From positions 1 to 6,953 of the forward strand of contig JBBQKF010000128.1 of assembly GCA_038326615.1 (NCBI GenBank): DNA of 6,953 bases, read 5' to 3'. The translations under genes were made by a program, and so were the position numbers. Source of the DNA: JBBQKF01 sp038326615. Lineage in GTDB: Bacteria > Bacillota > Clostridia > Saccharofermentanales > UBA5734. Positions 4,706 through 6,953 of the stretch are shown one piece after another (the stretch's first letter is position 1; the number at the start of each line of letters is the position of its first letter). Under the pieces are notes generated by a model, which saw only the letters and a list, made by a program, of their open reading frames with translations, did not search any database and had not been told where the DNA came from.

Positions 4706-5746
4706 TTAGGCACTGGCTCCAAAATGCTCGGATGATATGGCGTCAAGCTGTGCCGCAATATGTTCAAAATTACAATCTAAATCCAGCGTCCGGACACTTA
4801 TCCTATTGCCACTCATCCGATATGTGTTATTTGGTAGTACGGCTTCATCGGTTCTAGCGTAGAGCAACATACCGGATACTTCATGCGGCTGGCTCCTTAG
4901 CTGACTTTCTTTGTTCTTCACATAAGTAAATATCTGATAAAGATTCCCGGAATGAAGTGTATGCACATCGTACTGGGTCTGCATCGTATTAGAATAATAC
5001 TTTGCATCGATTATCAGCGTCTTCTCATCTTTCGAAAGCGTAATATCGGTCTGCATAACCGGAAGCATAGCATTCATATCATCATCCAACTGCCAAGGAA
5101 TCTGAGATGAATTTGCCTTTATCTCCGGATGTTCTCTTTTGAAATATTCCAGTATAAATTTCTCGTACAGTCGGGACATGCGCTGTTCATCAACGAAATC
5201 CATCAGTTTTTTTGTCCCATCGGAATTACTCTGAAGAAGTCCTTTCACGATCAGGTAACAGATTGAAATAAGCATCCTGTAAGTTTGATTGTTCCGGTTG
5301 TACTGAAAACCCCAGTTTATATTATGAACATCCAGCATTTCAACCTCGCCAAAGAATACGAACAGTTTACGCAGTTCCTTTTTTCGTGTTTTGGAAATAT
5401 ACGAACGCAGCAGAAGTTCAACAGTAGTCTTGATAACCCGATTCATATAGAAATTCACTGAAAAATCATCATACGCACACACCAACTGCTTTTTTAGCAT
5501 CGTCCGAGTTTTTATCGATTCTGAAATATCGATCTTTCCTCTAATTGCAGATAACGCATCCGTTTCCGGGATGTATTCCCGCCCGAGACCTCTCTTGAGT
5601 TGAAAAGAAATACCTTTTGTCAGAATGGCTGCGCATAGCTCTGCAACGTTATTAAATTGTTCTGTGGCTATATTTTTATAGCCTTGCTCATTCAATACTC
5701 GGAAAGCATATGACAGCATATAATAAACGTTCTGTACAGGTATCAC
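4706..5746 (-). CDS. mcrC: McrC, nuclease subunit of the McrBC modification-dependent restriction system
   Basis: McrC is the endonuclease partner that the McrB GTPase ring uses to cut methylated DNA. The 346-residue protein starts with MIPVQNVYYMLSYAF, typical of the family. The C-terminal PD-(D/E)XK nuclease domain is intact: Glu195 in LYEKFILEYF, Asp234 in VMQTDITL, Asp247-Ala-Lys249 in LIIDAKYY, and Gln271 in NLYQIFTYV. The start is a GTG at 5746-5744 that overlaps the mcrB stop (GTGA) with AAGGAG 9 nt upstream, so translation was coupled to mcrB. Length matches the family. There is no visible damage, but its required motor subunit upstream is broken, so this copy should be inactive unless another McrB acts in trans. 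No terminator is evident after the stop. Confidence 0.93.
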   Translation of the reverse strand: MIPVQNVYYMLSYAFRVLNEQGYKNIATEQFNNVAELCAAILTKGISFQLKRGLGREYIPETDALSAIRGKIDISESIKTRTMLKKQLVCAYDDFSVNFYMNRVIKTTVELLLRSYISKTRKKELRKLFVFFGEVEMLDVHNINWGFQYNRNNQTYRMLISICYLIVKGLLQSNSDGTKKLMDFVDEQRMSRLYEKFILEYFKREHPEIKANSSQIPWQLDDDMNAMLPVMQTDITLSKDEKTLIIDAKYYSNTMQTQYDVHTLHSGNLYQIFTYVKNKESQLRSQPHEVSGMLLYARTDEAVLPNNTYRMSGNRISVRTLDLDCNFEHIAAQLDAISSEHFGASA

Positions 5747-6430
5747 TTAATCGCACTCCTTAAATAGTTAGTCCAGTCTTTGATCTTCAGTGGTTCATCA
5801 AACCAGTATTCCTTCAATAGCGGGATGAGCTCATACTCGACGATATTTGAAAGCACAGAATGTGTAATTTCATCCATCTCACAGAAGTAGCTGTGGCCTA
5901 TGCAGAAACTCTCGCCGAGAGATTCATCCGCTGTAATGACTCCGTTCAGATTTTCAACACAGGTGATGAGATTATCAAATTTTTCGTTCTTCAAGCCCAT
6001 ACGGTATTCTCTGAAACCATCCGATTCAAATCCTGGCCTCATTTCATAGAAAGCAAAACGCCTACGAAGTGCGTAGTCAAGCATAGCCAAACTTCTATCC
6101 GCTGTGTTCATCATGCCAATAATATATATCCAGTTCCGGGGTTTGATTTATGAGTATTGGCGTCAGGTTTCTTCCCTGTACATGTGCAAGGTTATTTTTT
6201 CCCAGGGAGGCGCAAAGCCGTCCTACTAGATTGTCCACCCAGGCCACTGCACCATAATGAAGTGCTGTCAGACTGCGGATGTCAAACCCCTCCGGTATTG
6301 GATAGTGGTCAAACAAAGAAGTATTTCCCTTATCTTGGATATATTTCCAAAAAAAATCATCATATGAATAAATACGGAACCATAAATCTTCATCGGGCAG
6401 TTTCCCATTTTGCGGCACATTTGACAGCAT
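5743..6430 (-). pseudogene. mcrB: mcrB, internally deleted and frameshifted
   Basis: McrB is the AAA+ GTPase that recognises modified DNA and drives McrC. Two pieces remain. The downstream piece (about 6147 to 5743) reads KPRNWIYIIGMMNTADRSLA and then MLDYALRRRFAFYEMRPGF, the sensor and arginine-rich end of the AAA+ core, and continues to a normal-looking C-terminus. The upstream piece (6430 to about 6130, another frame) reads LWFRIYSYDDFFWKYIQDKG, then SLTALHYGAVAWVDNLVGRL and NNLAHVQGRNLTPILI. I take it as the N-terminal part, though I do not recognise that domain independently. Walker A in a usable frame, Walker B and everything between are missing. A full clostridial McrB would be several hundred residues longer. 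The ATG at 6430 sits directly in the tail of the upstream terminator and has no proper ribosome binding site, so the original 5' end is probably lost too. Confidence 0.8.
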
Positions 6431-6439
6431 TAAAAATTA

Positions 6440-6481
6440 AAATCCCCCAGACCCTAAATAAACAAAGGGTTTGAGGGATTT
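6440..6481 (-). terminator. Intrinsic terminator of the rhodanese-like gene
   Basis: Arms 6440-6455 (AAATCCCCCAGACCCT) and 6466-6481 (AGGGTTTGAGGGATTT) form a 16-bp stem with one C-A mismatch and one wobble around a 10-nt loop. On the minus strand it lies 14 nt past the rhodanese-like stop and is followed by TTAATTTTTAA, a good U-tract. On the plus strand the following sequence is weaker. Confidence 0.8.
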
Positions 6482-6494
6482 ATAAAATTCGATT

Positions 6495-6839
6495 TTACTT
6501 TTCTACACTATAACCAGCTGCAACCCAGGCTTCATAATTTCCTTCAAGCCTGTAAACATTTGTAAATCCAGCGTCTATGAGTTTCTTCGCTCCTTGTATA
6601 GCAACACTGGCAGTAAACCAGATATGTTTGTTTTTGTCTAAAGTAGGGATTGCATCATCTAATGAACCATCACCAAGATAGTAATTAACAGCACCCGGAA
6701 GGTGACCCTGATTGAAATTAGGTGAAACGTCAATTATTATGAGATCAGGTGTAGTGTCGATTAATTCTTTAGCTTCAGCAGGAGTAATGTCCTTATATGA
6801 AGTCATATCTTCAGTTATCCAAACCTTTATTAAATCCAA
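6495..6839 (-). CDS. Rhodanese-fold protein without the catalytic cysteine
   Basis: Rhodanese domains carry sulfur on a loop cysteine. This 114-residue protein has the fold's landmarks: YKDITPAEAKELIDTTPDLI (15-34), IIDVSPNFNQGHLPGAVNY (35-53), and GAKKLIDAGFTNVYRLEGNY (83-102) followed by AWVAAGY. The active-site loop, usually VYCxxxS, reads HIWFTAS at 72-78, and the protein contains no cysteine anywhere. It therefore cannot be a sulfurtransferase and may be a binding domain or a decaying gene. The frame opens at TTG 6839; an alternative ATG at 6806 begins MTSYKDI, nearer the domain edge. Neither has a good ribosome binding site. Relatives often carry an N-terminal signal or anchor, absent here, and the 5' end is buried in repeats, so 5' truncation is likely. 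A strong terminator follows the stop. Confidence 0.8.
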   Translation of the reverse strand: MDLIKVWITEDMTSYKDITPAEAKELIDTTPDLIIIDVSPNFNQGHLPGAVNYYLGDGSLDDAIPTLDKNKHIWFTASVAIQGAKKLIDAGFTNVYRLEGNYEAWVAAGYSVEK

Positions 6840-6896
6840 ACCTTTTCTAACAAATGCCTAATTTTACTTGATTGAGCATTAAAAAGGTTTGGATTT
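6817..6896. repeat. Three copies of a 12-bp repeat, two direct and one inverted
   Basis: ATCCAAACCTTT occurs at 6817-6828 and 6834-6845, a 17-bp period, and its exact reverse complement AAAGGTTTGGAT at 6883-6894. The second and third copies extend to a perfect 15-bp inverted repeat (6832-6846 with 6882-6896). Inside it AATGC (6853-6857) can pair with GCATT (6876-6880). On the plus strand a T-rich tail follows (TATTTCTATTTTTTCTT). The cluster overlaps the 5' end of the rhodanese-like frame. Confidence 0.8.
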
Positions 6897-6901
6897 TATT
6901 T

Positions 6902-6953
6902 CTATTTTTTCTTATTATCTAGTCCACAGAAGTTTATCAAGGAACCATCTGCA
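6902..6953 (-). CDS. Possible C-terminal end of a gene entering from the right edge
   Basis: On the minus strand the frame from 6952 reads ADGSLINFCGLDNKKK and stops at TAG (6904-6902). The mixed residues and Lys-rich end are plausible for a protein tail, and its strand matches the rhodanese-like gene. Sixteen residues are too few to identify a family, so this is a weak call. If real, no intrinsic terminator with a U-tract on the minus strand separates it from the next gene. Confidence 0.3.
   Translation of the reverse strand, partial: ADGSLINFCGLDNKKK

Noticed and set aside
5860..6153. Plus-strand frame of 97 residues opposite mcrB
   Set aside because: Shadow of the mcrB C-terminal piece, which has the conserved NTADRS and LRRRF motifs.
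6157..6474. Plus-strand frame of 105 residues
   Set aside because: Antisense to the upstream mcrB piece and runs through the terminator hairpin.

Overview
The window reads as AT-rich chromosomal DNA of a low-GC Firmicute, most likely a clostridial gut-type bacterium (Lachnospiraceae-like). This rests on codon use, GGAGG-type ribosome binding sites, TTGNNN-17-TATAAT promoters and the protein families present. No marker gene fixes the genus.

Layout, left to right. (1) 78-1064 (+): a DUF1016/YhcG-type PD-(D/E)XK nuclease whose N-terminus looks damaged and whose second acidic catalytic residue is Asn. (2) 1063-1592: no intact gene; it holds a stop-interrupted minus-strand coding relic, a short plus-strand coding-like frame, a terminator-like hairpin and a long inverted repeat. 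(3) 1593-1877 (+): an internal fragment of a RhuM-family gene. (4) 1856-2506 (+): an intact type II toxin-antitoxin operon (Phd/YefM antitoxin, RelE/ParE toxin) with its own promoter. (5) 2546-3359 (+): a promoter, a leader rich in palindromes and direct repeats, a possible 19-residue ORF, and a Ser/Asn-repeat protein that looks like a lipoprotein without its signal peptide. (6) about 3435-3790 (+): a DDE transposase relic readable in three successive frames. (7) 3809-4543 (+): an intact single-pass membrane-anchored protein, tentatively YfjL-like. (8) 4706-6430 (-): an mcrBC restriction locus; mcrC is intact, but mcrB has lost its central NTPase region and the surviving pieces are in different frames. 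(9) 6440-6953 (-): a terminator, a rhodanese-fold protein with no cysteine, a cluster of three 12-bp repeats, and possibly the tail of another gene.

As a whole the window looks like a decaying defence/mobile-element island. A probable DNA-targeting nuclease, RhuM, a toxin-antitoxin pair, McrBC and a transposase lie within 7 kb, and most carry visible damage. The toxin-antitoxin operon, mcrC and the 3809 membrane protein are the parts that look functional. I did not find a convincing new multi-gene system. The most informative observations are how genes were broken: an mcrB deletion whose joint may lie in microhomology, D/E-to-N in the nuclease, loss of the rhodanese Cys, and loss of the lipoprotein signal peptide. 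Family assignments are from recognition of motifs, not from a database search.
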